In this document: piece after piece, positions 8,358 to 17,386 of the stretch
Layout of the letters: each line of letters starts with the position of its first letter
How positions within the stretch are numbered: position 1 is the stretch's first letter
Origin: Sphingomonas yabuuchiae
GTDB taxonomy: Bacteria; Pseudomonadota; Alphaproteobacteria; Sphingomonadales; Sphingomonadaceae
Length of the DNA: 32,438 nt
Direction of reading: 5' to 3'
Assembly: GCF_001477495.1 (NCBI RefSeq)
Contig: NZ_LDTF01000037.1
Location: 1-32,438 of the forward strand
Notes under the pieces: generated by a model
What the model saw: only the letters and a program-made list of their open reading frames with translations
The model's database searches: none
What the model was told of the DNA's origin: nothing
Position numbers and translations under genes: made by a program

Positions 8358-10334
8358 TCAGCGCGGCGCAGGCGGAAGGCTGACGACCTGGCGGCGGGTA
8401 TAGCGATACAGCGCCGCCACGATCCCGAGGAACAGGATCGTCCCGCCGACCAGCGCCGGGGTGGCAAAATCCTCTCCGACCAGTGCCAGCGGCGCGTCGG
8501 AGTTGGTCAGATAAACGATCCCCGCAAAACCGACGCCCCACAGGCTCTCCCCCACGATCAGCCCGGTTGCGGCCAGCACGCCCAGCCGTTCCGCCGCTTC
8601 GGGGTTGGCGCTGCGCCTGGCCCAGCGGTCATAGGCATGGCCGATGGTGGCACCGATCACGACCGGCAGCGTAGCCGACATGGGCAGGTAGATGCCCAGT
8701 CCCACGCCCAGCGGCGGCAGGCGCAGCCAGCCGAGCTTGCCCAGCACTTCGTCGACCACGATCACCCCGATGCCGACCAGCGCGCCGATCCCGATCATGG
8801 TCCAGTTCAAGTCGCCGCCCAGTACCCCCTTGGCCAGGGCCGAGATCAGCGCGGCCTGCGGTGCGGACAGCGCATTGGGGCCAGCCCCCGGCGTGCCTGC
8901 AAAGCCCAAAGTCGCGTTGAGCAGATCGAGGACGGGCGGGATCACCAGGCTGCCGAAGACGACGCCGATGACCAGCGCTACCTGCTGCTTCCAAGGCGTC
9001 GCGCCGACCAGCTCGCCGGTTTTCAGGTCTTGAAGATTGTCGTTGGAGATGGTCGCCACCCCGAACACGACGCCGGTGACGATCAGCGCATAGGCGACCA
9101 GCGCCTGCGTCGTCTCCGGGGACGTGCCGCGCCCGAACAGGCCGACGAGGAGCAGCGCGGCGGCCAGCACCGACAGGATGCCGATGCCCGACACGGGGCT
9201 GTTCGACGCGCCGATCAGGCCCGCCATGTATCCGCACACGGCCGCGATCACGAGGCCGATGAGCAGGATGAACAGCAGGGCGCCACCGATCAGCGCGAAG
9301 CCCGATGCGGCGAGCGGCCCGCCCGCGATCACCGACCAGAGCAGCCCTGCGATCGGCACCAACGTCGCCAGCGCGACGACGGCGACGATCCCGATCGGCA
9401 GGTCGCGCTCGCCGATGGGCAGCACGGTGCCGTCGCGCTTGGCGGAGGCGGCGGCCAGCGAGGAACGGATGCCGCCGATGACCGGCCCGATGATCTTCAG
9501 CAGCGTCCAGATCGCCGCCACCCCGATCACGCCCGCGCCCAGAAAGCGCACGTCGCGCGAGAAGATACCGCCCGCCCATTCCGCAACCGGCCCGGTCGAG
9601 GGGGCCATCGCAGTCAGGATGGGCAACGCCACCCACCATCCGATCGCGATCCCCGCCAGCATGGCAATGCCGACCGACAGGCCGACCAGATGCCCGACCC
9701 CGATCAGCGCGAAGGACAGCCCGCCCGAAATGCCCGTGGCGCCCGCGCCGGTGCGGAACCAGATCGCGGCTTCCGCGACCGCCAGCTTGGTCTGGGTCAG
9801 CACGGCGAACGCGGCCGAGGCGATGGCGTTGACGACGATCAGCCGCAGGCCGGTCGCGCTCTCCGCCTCGCCCTCGCGGCTGCCTGCGCCGACCTTCAGC
9901 ACTTCGGCGGCGGCGCGGCCCTCCGGATAGGGCAGGTCGGTGTCGACGACGAGGGCGCGGCGCAAGGGCACCGAAAACATGACCCCCAATATGCCCCCCG
10001 TCGCGGTGATTCCGGCGGTCAGGAGATAGGGAAAGCCCTGCCACCAGCCGATCATGACCAGGCCCGGCAACACGAAGATGATCGCCGCCAGCGTTCCCGC
10101 CGCCGAGGCGACCGTCTGGACGATATTATTCTCCAGCACCGAGCTGTTCGGCAGGTAGCGCAGGATCGCCATCGAGATGACCGCCGCCGGGATCGAGGTG
10201 GCGAAGGTCAATCCGACCTTCAGGCCCAGATAGACATTGGCCGCCGTGAACAGCAGCGTGATGATCCCGCCCAGTGCGATCCCGCGAAGGGTCAGTTCGG
10301 CGACGGGGCGGGCGGCAGTGGGAGTACGGCTCAT
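8358..10334 (-). CDS. OPT-family transporter (oligopeptide or metal-chelate type)
   Basis: The 658-aa integral membrane protein belongs to the OPT superfamily. The N-terminus shows the family pattern: ELTLRGIALGGIITLLFTAANVYLGL then LKVGLTFATSIPAAVISM, and NIVQTVASAAGTLA. Further in are GWWQGFPYLLTAGITATGG, PLRRALVVDTDLPYPEG and KTGELVGATPWKQQ. There are about 14-16 hydrophobic segments, as expected. Relatives move oligopeptides or metal chelates inward. The start at 10334 gives a short hydrophilic N-terminus before the first helix. It stands alone on the minus strand, convergent with the GH130 gene. The substrate is unknown. Confidence 0.93.
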   Translation of the reverse strand: MSRTPTAARPVAELTLRGIALGGIITLLFTAANVYLGLKVGLTFATSIPAAVISMAILRYLPNSSVLENNIVQTVASAAGTLAAIIFVLPGLVMIGWWQGFPYLLTAGITATGGILGVMFSVPLRRALVVDTDLPYPEGRAAAEVLKVGAGSREGEAESATGLRLIVVNAIASAAFAVLTQTKLAVAEAAIWFRTGAGATGISGGLSFALIGVGHLVGLSVGIAMLAGIAIGWWVALPILTAMAPSTGPVAEWAGGIFSRDVRFLGAGVIGVAAIWTLLKIIGPVIGGIRSSLAAASAKRDGTVLPIGERDLPIGIVAVVALATLVPIAGLLWSVIAGGPLAASGFALIGGALLFILLIGLVIAAVCGYMAGLIGASNSPVSGIGILSVLAAALLLVGLFGRGTSPETTQALVAYALIVTGVVFGVATISNDNLQDLKTGELVGATPWKQQVALVIGVVFGSLVIPPVLDLLNATLGFAGTPGAGPNALSAPQAALISALAKGVLGGDLNWTMIGIGALVGIGVIVVDEVLGKLGWLRLPPLGVGLGIYLPMSATLPVVIGATIGHAYDRWARRSANPEAAERLGVLAATGLIVGESLWGVGFAGIVYLTNSDAPLALVGEDFATPALVGGTILFLGIVAALYRYTRRQVVSLPPAPR

Positions 10335-10391
10335 GCGCGCAGATGTGGCAGAGTAGGAGGCGTGCGCCTAGCGTTTCGTATGGCGAATGCG

Positions 10392-10416
10392 CTTCGACTT
10401 CGCTCAAGCTGAACGG
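10392..10416 (-). repeat. Dispersed short repeat, copy 2
   Basis: CTTCGACTTCGCTCAAGCTG and the following GAACG are the inverse of the repeat at 227-256, with one change (CAAG for CAGG). It lies just after the stop of the DUF853 ATPase gene (10427) and before the OPT gene start. Confidence 0.75.
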
Positions 10417-10426
10417 GGGAGGTGAC

Positions 10427-12037
10427 CTACCCCCGGAACAGATTCCCCAGCACGCCGCGCACCACCGCCCCGACGATACCGCCGCCCGCACTGCTCGACC
10501 GCCGCCGCGATCCGCCGCCGAAGACCCGCTTGCCGATCTCGTTGGCCACCTGTCGCCCGATCGAGGAACTGGCCGAGCGCGCCGCGCTGCTCGCCATTTT
10601 GGCCCAGGGGGAATTGGCCGCCGCACGCTGTTCGGCGATGCGGGCGCGTTCGGCCTCCTTGGCGGCCTTCGCGTCCGCCTTGGCCTGTTGTGCCGCCTGC
10701 TTGTCCGCCTCGGTCGCCGCCTTGGCTTCCGCAGCGGCAGCGGCGGCCTCTTGGGTCTTGGCGGCCAGCAGTTCCTCGGCCGATTCGCGGTCGACCGCCT
10801 GGTCGTATTTGGCGCCGACCGCATCGGTTTCGATCAGCACCTTGCGTTCTTCCGGCGTCGCGGGGCCGACCCGGCTGCGCGGCGGGGCGATCAGGGTGCG
10901 CTCGACGGGCGAGGGCGAACCATCGGGCTGGAGCAGCGAAACCAGCGCCTCGCCGACCTTCAGCTCGGTGATCGCGGTGGCAACGTCGACGCCGGGGTTC
11001 GCGCGGAACGTCTCGGCGGCGGAGCGTACGGCCGCCTGATCGCGTGGGGTGAAGGCGCGCAGCGCGTGCTGCACCCGGTTGCCCAGCTGCCCGGCGATCT
11101 TGTCGGGCACGTCGATCGGGTTCTGCGTGATGAAATAGACGCCGACGCCCTTGGATCGGATCAGCCGCACGACCCGCTCGATCGTGTCGACCAAGGCGGG
11201 CGCGGCATCGTCGAACAGCAGATGCGCTTCGTCGAAGAAGAAGACGAGCTTGGGCTTGTCGGGATCACCGATCTCGGGAAGCTGCTCGAACAGTTCGGAC
11301 AACAGCCAGAGCAGGAAGGTGGCGTAGAGCTTGGGGCTGGCCATCAGCTGGTCGGCGGCCAGGATATTGACCACGCCGCGCCCCAAATCGTCGACCGCGA
11401 TCAGGTCGGCCAGTTCCAGCGCGGGTTCGCCGAAGAAATGCTCGCCCCCCTGCGTGCGCAACTGCAGCAGCGCGCGCTGGATCGCACCGACCGACTGTTT
11501 CGAGACATTGCCATAGGTGGTGGTCAGCTCGTCCGCCCGTGCGGCACATTCGGCCAGCATCGCCTGGAGATCGTCCAGGTCGAGGAGCAGCAGCCCTTCC
11601 TTGTCCGCGACATGGAAGGCGATGGTCAGGACGCCCTCCTGAGTCTCGTTCAGGCCCATCATGCGGGCAAGCAGCAGCGGCCCCATCTCCGACACAGTGG
11701 CCCGCACGGGATGGCCTTGGCTACCGAACAGGTCCCAGAACTGCACCGGCGCGGCCTCATAAGCCCAGTCGGTCATGCCCAGTTCGGCGGCGCGCGCGGT
11801 GAAGGCGGCGTGGGTCTTGCCCATCGCCGATCCGGCAAGGCCCAGGCCAGACAGGTCGCCCTTCACATCTGCGACGAAGCTGGGGACGCCGGCGCGCGAA
11901 AAGCCCTCGACCATGGTCTGCAGCGTCACCGTCTTGCCGGTGCCGGTCGCGCCCGCGATCAGGCCGTGCCGGTTCGCGCGCTTGAGGTCGATCGCCTGTG
12001 GCTTGCCGCCACCCATGCCGATGAAGATGCCGTCCAT
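10427..12037 (-). CDS. DUF853/HerA-like C-terminal ATPase
   Basis: The 536-aa P-loop ATPase is of the HerA/FtsK-related group annotated as DUF853 or helicase HerA-like (E. coli YjgR type). Walker A is GATGTGKT (29-36), Walker B is VFFFDEAH (265-272), followed by a sensor-like YFITQNP (301-307). The ATPase core ends near residue 400. A Lys/Ala/Glu-rich stretch of about 60 residues ([14 protein letters not shown] onward), likely a helix or coiled coil, and a Gly/Ser/Arg-rich tail follow. No DNA-processing partner (NurA) is nearby. The cellular role of this group is unclear to me. Start ATG 12037 has little Shine-Dalgarno; a TACAAT box lies six bases upstream, which suggests a leaderless mRNA. 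Confidence 0.88.
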   Translation of the reverse strand: MDGIFIGMGGGKPQAIDLKRANRHGLIAGATGTGKTVTLQTMVEGFSRAGVPSFVADVKGDLSGLGLAGSAMGKTHAAFTARAAELGMTDWAYEAAPVQFWDLFGSQGHPVRATVSEMGPLLLARMMGLNETQEGVLTIAFHVADKEGLLLLDLDDLQAMLAECAARADELTTTYGNVSKQSVGAIQRALLQLRTQGGEHFFGEPALELADLIAVDDLGRGVVNILAADQLMASPKLYATFLLWLLSELFEQLPEIGDPDKPKLVFFFDEAHLLFDDAAPALVDTIERVVRLIRSKGVGVYFITQNPIDVPDKIAGQLGNRVQHALRAFTPRDQAAVRSAAETFRANPGVDVATAITELKVGEALVSLLQPDGSPSPVERTLIAPPRSRVGPATPEERKVLIETDAVGAKYDQAVDRESAEELLAAKTQEAAAAAAEAKAATEADKQAAQQAKADAKAAKEAERARIAEQRAAANSPWAKMASSAARSASSSIGRQVANEIGKRVFGGGSRRRSSSAGGGIVGAVVRGVLGNLFRG

Positions 12038-12040
12038 GGC

Positions 12041-12046
12041 GGCATT
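12041..12046 (-). promoter_or_regulatory. Possible -10 box (TACAAT) for the DUF853 gene
   Basis: On the minus strand, TACAAT is followed by GCCGCC and then the ATG. A transcript starting about seven bases after the box would begin at the start codon. No good -35 hexamer is seen at 16-18 bp spacing. Confidence 0.35.
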
Positions 12047-12075
12047 GTACCGCGCCGGATGGGGACGGGAATAGC

Positions 12076-12114
12076 AAAAGGCCGCCGCACCCCCGGGATG
12101 CGACGACCTTTTTT
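12076..12114 (-). terminator. Rho-independent terminator of the htrA transcript, possibly bidirectional
   Basis: On the minus strand, AAGGTCGTCGCA pairs with TGCGGCGGCCTT (with G-U pairs) around a short C/G loop and ends in TTTT. On the plus strand the same hairpin is followed by TTTTTT. It lies 24 bp past the htrA stop and upstream of the DUF853 start. Confidence 0.75.
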
Positions 12115-12137
12115 GCTGGCCCGTCGGGGCGGGCTGC

Positions 12138-13667
12138 TTACTTGATGCGCAGCGGGATCAGCGCACCGGCGATCTTGCCGCGCGTGATCTGCGCCAGCAC
12201 CTGCGGGCGGCCTGCGGCCTTGGCGGCGGCGACGACCTGCTGGAGATCGGCGGCGCTGCGGACCGGCGCGCCGTTGACCGCCGTGATGACGTCGCCGCGC
12301 TTCAGCTTGGCGGCGGCATCGCTCGACGGATCGACCGCCGCGATCACCACGCCCTGCGTCGTCGGGTCGACATTGATCGCGCGGGCGATCGCGGGCGTCA
12401 GCACCTGGACCGACAGGCCCAGGCCGCCACCGGCGGCAGGGGTGGTCTGGGCATCGTCGTCATCGTCGGGGAAGGCGTCGGAGCCGTCACCCAGGGTCGA
12501 GCGCAGTTCCTCGTTCGACGGACGGGTCGCGGCGGTCGCGGTCAGCGACACCGGCTTGCCGCCGCGCAGCACTTCCAGATTGACGCGGCCGCCCGGCGGC
12601 ACGTTCGCGATCAGATAGGACAGGGTCTGCTCGGGCGTGACCGACTGACCGTTGACCTTGGTCACCACGTCGAACGCCTTCAGACCGGCCTTCGCGGCGG
12701 GACCGTTCGGCTCGACCTTGGCGATGATCTCGCCCTGGCCCTTGGGCACGCCCAGCGAGGCGGCGACGTCGTCATTGACCGGCCCGCCGATCTGCACGCC
12801 CAGATAGCCGCGCTCGATCTTCTGGCCCTTCATCAGGCGCTCGACGATCGGCTTGGCATCCTCCGCCGGAATGGCGAAGCCGATGCCGATATTGCCGCCC
12901 GACTGCGAATAGATCTGGCTGTTGATGCCGATCACATTGCCGTTCATGTCGAACATCGGGCCGCCCGAATTGCCCTGATTGATCGCGGCGTCCGTCTGGA
13001 TGAAGCGGTCGTTGGCGCCGCCCTGTCCGGTGACGCGGTGGATCGCCGAGATGATGCCCGCGGTCACGGTGCTCGACAGGCCGAAGGGCTGGCCGATCGC
13101 CAGCACCCAGTCGCCCGGACGCGCCCGCGCCGAATCGCCGAAGCGGACGAAGGGCAGGCTCTTGCCGTCGATCTTCAGGACCGCCAGGTCGGAGGTCTCG
13201 TCGCGGCCGACGACCTTGGCGGTATATTCCTTGCGGTCGCTCAGCGTGACGGTGATCGAATCGACCGATGCGCCCTGTGCGCCCGGTGCGATGACGTGGT
13301 TGTTGGTGACGATGTAGCCATCGGGCGAGATCAGGAAGCCCGAACCCAGCGAGGCGCCTTCACGCTTTTGCGGCTGCGGTCCGGCCTGGCCGCCGAACTG
13401 GCCGAAAAAGCCCTCGAACGGTGTGCCCGAGAACGGGTTCGCCTGCTGCTTCACGGTGATCGACTGCTTGGTCGAGATGTTGACGACGGCGGGCTGGAGC
13501 TTGGCGACCATGTCGGCAAAGCTCATCGGCGCGCCGGCGCGCGGGGCGACCGCCTGGATCGCGCCGGGTTCGTTCTGCGCGACCTGGGCGGTGCCGGGCT
13601 GGAGGGCCAGGGTCGCGGTCGCACCACCGAGGAGGAGCGCACTGGTAATGGCGTAGGCGTAGCGCAC
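12138..13667 (-). CDS. Do-family periplasmic serine protease HtrA/DegP/DegQ
   Basis: The 509-aa exported protease/chaperone degrades misfolded envelope proteins. A signal peptide or anchor lies at 1-22. The trypsin-like domain carries the triad His124 (VTNNHVI), Asp160 (TSDLAVLKI) and Ser234 (GNSGGPMF). Two PDZ domains follow, at about 280-375 and 415-505, joined by an acidic Asp-rich linker ([10 protein letters not shown]). Length fits DegP/DegQ. Start GTG 13667 has GAGAGGA ten bases upstream. It lies downstream of hflK-hflC in the same direction, a frequent order in alphaproteobacteria, with a 106-bp gap that carries an inverted repeat and could hold its own promoter. DegP and DegQ cannot be separated by eye. 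Confidence 0.95.
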   Translation of the reverse strand: MRYAYAITSALLLGGATATLALQPGTAQVAQNEPGAIQAVAPRAGAPMSFADMVAKLQPAVVNISTKQSITVKQQANPFSGTPFEGFFGQFGGQAGPQPQKREGASLGSGFLISPDGYIVTNNHVIAPGAQGASVDSITVTLSDRKEYTAKVVGRDETSDLAVLKIDGKSLPFVRFGDSARARPGDWVLAIGQPFGLSSTVTAGIISAIHRVTGQGGANDRFIQTDAAINQGNSGGPMFDMNGNVIGINSQIYSQSGGNIGIGFAIPAEDAKPIVERLMKGQKIERGYLGVQIGGPVNDDVAASLGVPKGQGEIIAKVEPNGPAAKAGLKAFDVVTKVNGQSVTPEQTLSYLIANVPPGGRVNLEVLRGGKPVSLTATAATRPSNEELRSTLGDGSDAFPDDDDDAQTTPAAGGGLGLSVQVLTPAIARAINVDPTTQGVVIAAVDPSSDAAAKLKRGDVITAVNGAPVRSAADLQQVVAAAKAAGRPQVLAQITRGKIAGALIPLRIK

Positions 13668-13701
13668 TGGGCTAGGGTCCTCTCAAAGAAAATTCAGTTT
13701 G

Positions 13702-13723
13702 ACCGTGACCTATTTGCCACGGT
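13702..13723. promoter_or_regulatory. Inverted repeat upstream of htrA, possible operator
   Basis: ACCGTG at 13702-13707 and CACGGT at 13718-13723 form perfect 6-bp arms around a 10-bp A/T-richer spacer, 35 bp upstream of the htrA start. Arm and spacer size suit a dimeric regulator or response regulator. I cannot assign the protein that would bind it. Confidence 0.3.
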
Positions 13724-13758
13724 TTGGCTGAACGACGCTTGAATATGAACGAGCGGAA

Positions 13759-13775
13759 AGGTGGATTGTCCACCT
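13759..13775 (-). terminator. Small perfect hairpin at the hflC stop
   Basis: AGGTGGA (13759-13765) pairs with TCCACCT (13769-13775) around a 3-nt loop, overlapping the TAG stop at 13774-13776. On the minus strand only TTTCC follows, so it is a weak terminator or an mRNA-stabilising hairpin between hflC and htrA. Confidence 0.4.
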
Positions 13776-14640
13776 ATCGGCCCGGCGCGGTGAATTCCTT
13801 CAGATAGCTGTTCTCGGGCGACAGAATGATCTGGGTGGCCCCGCGTTCCTGATTCGAGCCGTCCGCGCCGAAGGTGTGGCGATAGGACTGCATGGCCCGA
13901 TAGAAATCATAGAAATTGGGGTCCTTGCCGAACGCCTGGGCATAGATTTGCGCGGCCTGGGCATCGGCATCGGCGCGCACGATCTGCGCCTGCTTCTGTC
14001 CTTGCGCGGCGATGGTGATCGCCTCCTGCTGGCGCGCGGTCTGCATCCGGGCGAGCGCGCTCTGCAGCGGCGTGCCCGGCGGCAGCTCGGCCTCCTTGAT
14101 CCGCACATCGACGATCTGGACGCCATATTGGCGCGCAATGCGATCGAGGCGGACCTGGATCGCGTCCATCACCTGGCCGCGCTCGGGGCTGAGCAGTTCG
14201 GACGAACGCCGCTTGCCCAGCTCGTTGCGCAGCGCCGAGCCGAAGATCGGGCGGAGCTGGTTGATGACCCCGTCGACGCTGCCCGCCGTCGCCAGCATGC
14301 GGCGCGGGTCGATCACGCGGAAGCGTGCGAAGGCATCGACGTTCATGCGCAGCTGATCGGTCGACAGCACCTGGGTCTTTTCCAGGTCGAGGTCGAGCAC
14401 GCGCTTGTCGACCCAGACGATGCGGTCGACGAAGGGAATGCGGGCGATCAGGCCTGCACCGCTGTCGCCGAGTTCCTCGCCGGGCTGATAGCCGTTGACC
14501 ACCCGGCGCGGCTGCTCGAACCGATAGATGACCGCCTGCCGGGTTTCCGGCACGATCGAGAAAGTCGAGGCGGCGATGATGACCGCGATGAGCAGGGCGA
14601 CGCCCAGCACGATCGGGTTGCGTGCGGTCAGGCCGTTCAC
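13774..14640 (-). CDS. hflC: HflC, SPFH-domain subunit of the HflKC membrane complex
   Basis: The 288-aa protein has one N-terminal membrane helix (about 10-30). A periplasmic SPFH/band-7 domain follows, with FSIVPETRQAVIYRF and LDLEKTQVLSTDQLRMNVDAFARFRV. A helical C-terminal part is rich in Ala/Gln/Arg (AQGQKQAQIVRADADAQAAQIYAQAFG), the signature of HflC. HflKC forms a large cage around the FtsH protease in the inner membrane and modulates its activity. Start GTG 14640 overlaps the hflK TGA stop by four bases (GTGA), so the two are translationally coupled. Length is close to that of other family members. Confidence 0.95.
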   Translation of the reverse strand: MNGLTARNPIVLGVALLIAVIIAASTFSIVPETRQAVIYRFEQPRRVVNGYQPGEELGDSGAGLIARIPFVDRIVWVDKRVLDLDLEKTQVLSTDQLRMNVDAFARFRVIDPRRMLATAGSVDGVINQLRPIFGSALRNELGKRRSSELLSPERGQVMDAIQVRLDRIARQYGVQIVDVRIKEAELPPGTPLQSALARMQTARQQEAITIAAQGQKQAQIVRADADAQAAQIYAQAFGKDPNFYDFYRAMQSYRHTFGADGSNQERGATQIILSPENSYLKEFTAPGR

Positions 14641-15803
14641 TGGTTGCCTCCCTGCCCGGAACCTGCCTGGGCCGAGGCGGCGGGCGGCGTCGCCGGGGCC
14701 GTCGCGGTGATTTCCGGCGGCAGCGCCCTGGCCTGCCCCTTGGACAGCGGCAGATAGGGCACGACGCCCGGCGTCTCGACGATGGTCTTGTCCGACTTGG
14801 CCAGCACGGCCTCCATGGTCTCGTAATACATGCGGCGGCGGGTCACTTCGGGGGCCAGGCGATATTGTTCGTACACCTTGTCGAACTGCGCCGCCTCGCC
14901 TTGGGCGCGGGCCACCACCTGCTGCGCATAGGAGCGCGCCTGGTTGACATCGGCGACCGCGCGCTGCTGCGCCACCGTCACCTTGTTGAAGTCGTCGACG
15001 ATCTGCTGCGGCGGGGCGGCCTGCTTGATGGCAACGCCCTGGATCCGCACGCCCGCGCGATATTCGTTCAGGATCGACTGGGTCAGTTCCTGCACCCGCT
15101 GTTCGATGCCGGTACGCCCCGAACCCAGTGCCTGGTCGAGCGAGGTGTCGGCGATCACCGCGCGCATCGCGCTCTCTGCCGCTGCACGCACGGTTTCCTG
15201 CGGCTGCGCCAGACGGAAGGCGTAGTCGCGCGGATTGGCGATATCCCAGCGGACCGAATAGGTCAGGTCGATGATGTTCTGGTCGCTGGTCAGCACCAGA
15301 TTCTCACCCGAGCCTTCGGGGAAATTTTCGGTACGGATCTTCTGTACGTCCAGCACCCGGACGCTGGCGATCGGGGCGGGGGCGGTGATCTGGATGCCCG
15401 GCTCGAGGATGCCGGTATAGCGACCGAAATAGGTCACGACGCCGCGCTGCTGCGGGCCGATCGGGTGGATCGAGGTGTAGAGCAGCCAGATGACGATCAG
15501 GATCGCCGCGCCGATCGCCCAGAGCGTACGACCGCCCGGCGCACCGGGAAGGCCGCCGAAACCGCCGCCCGACCCGCCCGGGCCCTCACCGGGGCCGCCG
15601 CCGCCCGATCCGCGCGCCTTGCGGATGAATTCATCCAGCGCGGTCGGCTTGCCCGGGGCCTTGCGGCCACCCGGTGGAACGGCCCAGGGGTTGCGGGGAC
15701 CACCATCGGGATCGTCGCCAGACCCGCCCCAGGGGCCCTTTGGCGTGTTGGCGGCTAGGATGGGGGGGCGTTGAAACCGGCCCGTCAGCTTTCTCATAGT
15801 CAT
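14637..15803 (-). CDS. hflK: HflK, SPFH-domain subunit of the HflKC membrane complex
   Basis: The 388-aa protein has a long Gly/Pro-rich cytoplasmic N-terminus (about 20-90, including a glycine run near 67-80), one membrane helix (about 92-111), and the SPFH domain (GVVTYFGRYTGILEPGIQ; VLTSDQNIIDLTYSVRWDI). The helical tail has ARAQGEAAQFDKVYEQYRLAPEV-type sequence, then a Pro/Ala/Gln-rich end. It pairs with HflC around FtsH. The start is ATG 15803 or ATG 15797; a TATAAC sequence lies directly upstream. An in-frame start at 15854 would add 17 residues that look unlike the family. The gene diverges from mrp, leaving 65 bp between starts for both promoters. Confidence 0.92.
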   Translation of the reverse strand: MTMRKLTGRFQRPPILAANTPKGPWGGSGDDPDGGPRNPWAVPPGGRKAPGKPTALDEFIRKARGSGGGGPGEGPGGSGGGFGGLPGAPGGRTLWAIGAAILIVIWLLYTSIHPIGPQQRGVVTYFGRYTGILEPGIQITAPAPIASVRVLDVQKIRTENFPEGSGENLVLTSDQNIIDLTYSVRWDIANPRDYAFRLAQPQETVRAAAESAMRAVIADTSLDQALGSGRTGIEQRVQELTQSILNEYRAGVRIQGVAIKQAAPPQQIVDDFNKVTVAQQRAVADVNQARSYAQQVVARAQGEAAQFDKVYEQYRLAPEVTRRRMYYETMEAVLAKSDKTIVETPGVVPYLPLSKGQARALPPEITATAPATPPAASAQAGSGQGGNQ

Positions 15804-15868
15804 CGTTATAGGAACGGTTCGCCGACAAAAACAGTGCCAAGCCGCGCTTCGCATCCTATCTGCCGCGC

Positions 15869-16822
15869 ATGAGCATCATCGAGACGGTAAAGGCGGCGGT
15901 TGCCGCAGTGGCGGGCAAGCGCGCGAATGTGCGGATGGAGGGCGCGCGCGCCGGGGTCGTGCTCGACACCACGGGTCTGGACGGGGCGGGGCGCCAGGCG
16001 CTGGAGGACGAGGTGAAGGCCGCCGCGATCCAGTCGGGCGCCGAGGATGTCCGCGTCGTCCTGACCGCCGAGAAGCGCGAGCGCCGCATCATCGCCGTCG
16101 CCAGCGGCAAGGGCGGGGTGGGCAAGTCCACCCTGTCGGCCAATCTCGCCATCGCGCTGGCGCGGGCGGGCCGCAAGACCGGGCTGGTCGATGCCGATAT
16201 CTATGGCCCGTCGCAACCGCGCCTGATGGCGGCGGAGGGCGTGAAGCCGGTGGCACAGGACGGCAAGCTGCAACCCGTGGCCACGCCCTATGGCGTGTCG
16301 CTGCTGTCGATGGGACAGCTGGTCGAGCCGGACAAGGCGATCGCGTGGCGCGGGCCGATGGCGGCGGGCGCGCTCAGCCAGTTGGTCGATGGCGACTGGG
16401 GCGCGACCGAACTGCTCGTCCTCGACCTGCCGCCCGGCACCGGCGACGTGCAGCTGACCATGGTGCAGAAGCATCGCCCGGCGGGTGCGGTGATCGTCTC
16501 GACACCGCAGGACCTGGCGCTGATCGATGCGCGGCGCGCCATCGACCTGTTCACCAAGGCGGGGGTGCCGATCATCGGTCTGGTCGAGAATATGGCGGGC
16601 TATTGCTGCCCCCATTGCGGTGGCATCTCCGACCCGTTCGGATCGGGCGGGGCGGAGGCGGCGGCGGTCGAGCTGGGCATCCCGTTCCTGGGCCGGGTGC
16701 CCCTGACCATCGCGATTCGCACCGCCTCCGATGCGGGGCAGCCACCGGCGGCGGGCGAGGACGATACGGTCTTCGCGCCGCTGGCCGAGCGGATCGCGAA
16801 CTGGCTCGATCTCAAGCGATGA
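15869..16822 (+). CDS. Mrp/ApbC/NBP35-family iron-sulfur cluster carrier ATPase
   Basis: The 317-aa P-loop ATPase binds and hands over [4Fe-4S] clusters to apoproteins in the cytoplasm. The deviant Walker A GKGGVGKST spans 80-88, DLPPGTGD lies at 185-192, and the cluster-binding CxxC is Cys246-Cys249 (in AGYCCPHCG). The N-terminal MIP18/DUF59-like domain is short: only its second half (GVVLDTTGL to VRVVLT) is evident in the first 70 residues. The start is ATG 15869; no clear Shine-Dalgarno precedes it, and the upstream region is shared with the divergent hflK promoter. Confidence 0.93.
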   Translation: MSIIETVKAAVAAVAGKRANVRMEGARAGVVLDTTGLDGAGRQALEDEVKAAAIQSGAEDVRVVLTAEKRERRIIAVASGKGGVGKSTLSANLAIALARAGRKTGLVDADIYGPSQPRLMAAEGVKPVAQDGKLQPVATPYGVSLLSMGQLVEPDKAIAWRGPMAAGALSQLVDGDWGATELLVLDLPPGTGDVQLTMVQKHRPAGAVIVSTPQDLALIDARRAIDLFTKAGVPIIGLVENMAGYCCPHCGGISDPFGSGGAEAAAVELGIPFLGRVPLTIAIRTASDAGQPPAAGEDDTVFAPLAERIANWLDLKR

Positions 16823-16830
16823 AACCGGCG

Positions 16831-16870
16831 GCATGGCGGGGCGTTGAGGCGCGATAACCCGCCGCTTTTT
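16831..16870 (+). terminator. Probable rho-independent terminator after mrp
   Basis: GGCGGG (16835-16840) pairs with CCCGCC (16858-16863). The stem can extend by GC/GC across a 2-nt bulge and is followed directly by TTTTT at 16866-16870. It is 9-48 bp after the mrp stop and before the CoA-binding gene. Confidence 0.55.
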
Positions 16871-16913
16871 CCGAACGACAGTCCGGAGGTCGGCGGCGAA
16901 CAGGGGATAGCCG

Positions 16914-17348
16914 ATGCCGTTGACCGCCGATGACGATATTCGCGATCTGTTGGCGAATGCGCGGACCATCGCGCTGGTCGGCGCGTCGGATCGTCCCGAC
17001 CGTCCCTCCTATGGCGTCATGAAGCGGCTGCAGGATCATGGCTACCGCGTGATCCCGGTCAATCCGCAGATCACCGGCGAGCATGTCCATGGCGAGTTCG
17101 TCTTTCGCGAACTGGGCCAGCTGGGCGACCCCATCGACATCGTCGACATCTTCCGCCGGTCCGAGGCGGCGGGCGACGTGGTGGACGAGGCGATCGCCGT
17201 CGGGGCCAAGGCGGTCTGGATGCAACTGGGCGTCGTCAACGACGCCGCCGCCGCGCGCGCCGAGGCCGCCGGGTTGAAGGTCGTGATGAACCGCTGCCCC
17301 GCCATCGAGATCCCGCGCCTCGGCGTCGCGCCGGTCGGGCAGGACTGA
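16914..17348 (+). CDS. CoA-binding (YccU-like) Rossmann protein
   Basis: The 144-aa protein is a single CoA_binding_2 domain. It has a nucleotide-binding N-terminus (RTIALVGASDRPDRPSYGVM, about 17-36), RVIPVNP (45-51), DIVDIFRR (about 75-82) and the C-terminal MNRCPAIEIPRL. Relatives bind CoA or NAD(P), but their cellular role is mostly unknown. Start ATG 16914 follows a purine-rich stretch (CAGGGGATAG). It begins a same-strand series with the small exported proteins downstream, 38 bp away, and may be co-transcribed with them. Confidence 0.9.
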   Translation: MPLTADDDIRDLLANARTIALVGASDRPDRPSYGVMKRLQDHGYRVIPVNPQITGEHVHGEFVFRELGQLGDPIDIVDIFRRSEAAGDVVDEAIAVGAKAVWMQLGVVNDAAAARAEAAGLKVVMNRCPAIEIPRLGVAPVGQD

Positions 17349-17386
17349 CCAAAAGGGCGAAGATCGACAGCGTCTAAAAGGGGAGA

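Noticed and set aside
8147..8383. 78-aa open frame in the GH130-OPT gap
   Set aside because: It is almost entirely translated repeat sequence without a Shine-Dalgarno.
8637..10412. 591-aa plus-strand open frame opposite the OPT transporter
   Set aside because: It is a Gln/Arg/Asp-rich antisense shadow; the minus-strand OPT protein explains the region.
10274..12145. 623-aa plus-strand open frame opposite the DUF853 ATPase
   Set aside because: It has no domain, while the minus strand has intact Walker A and B motifs. It results from high-GC codon bias.
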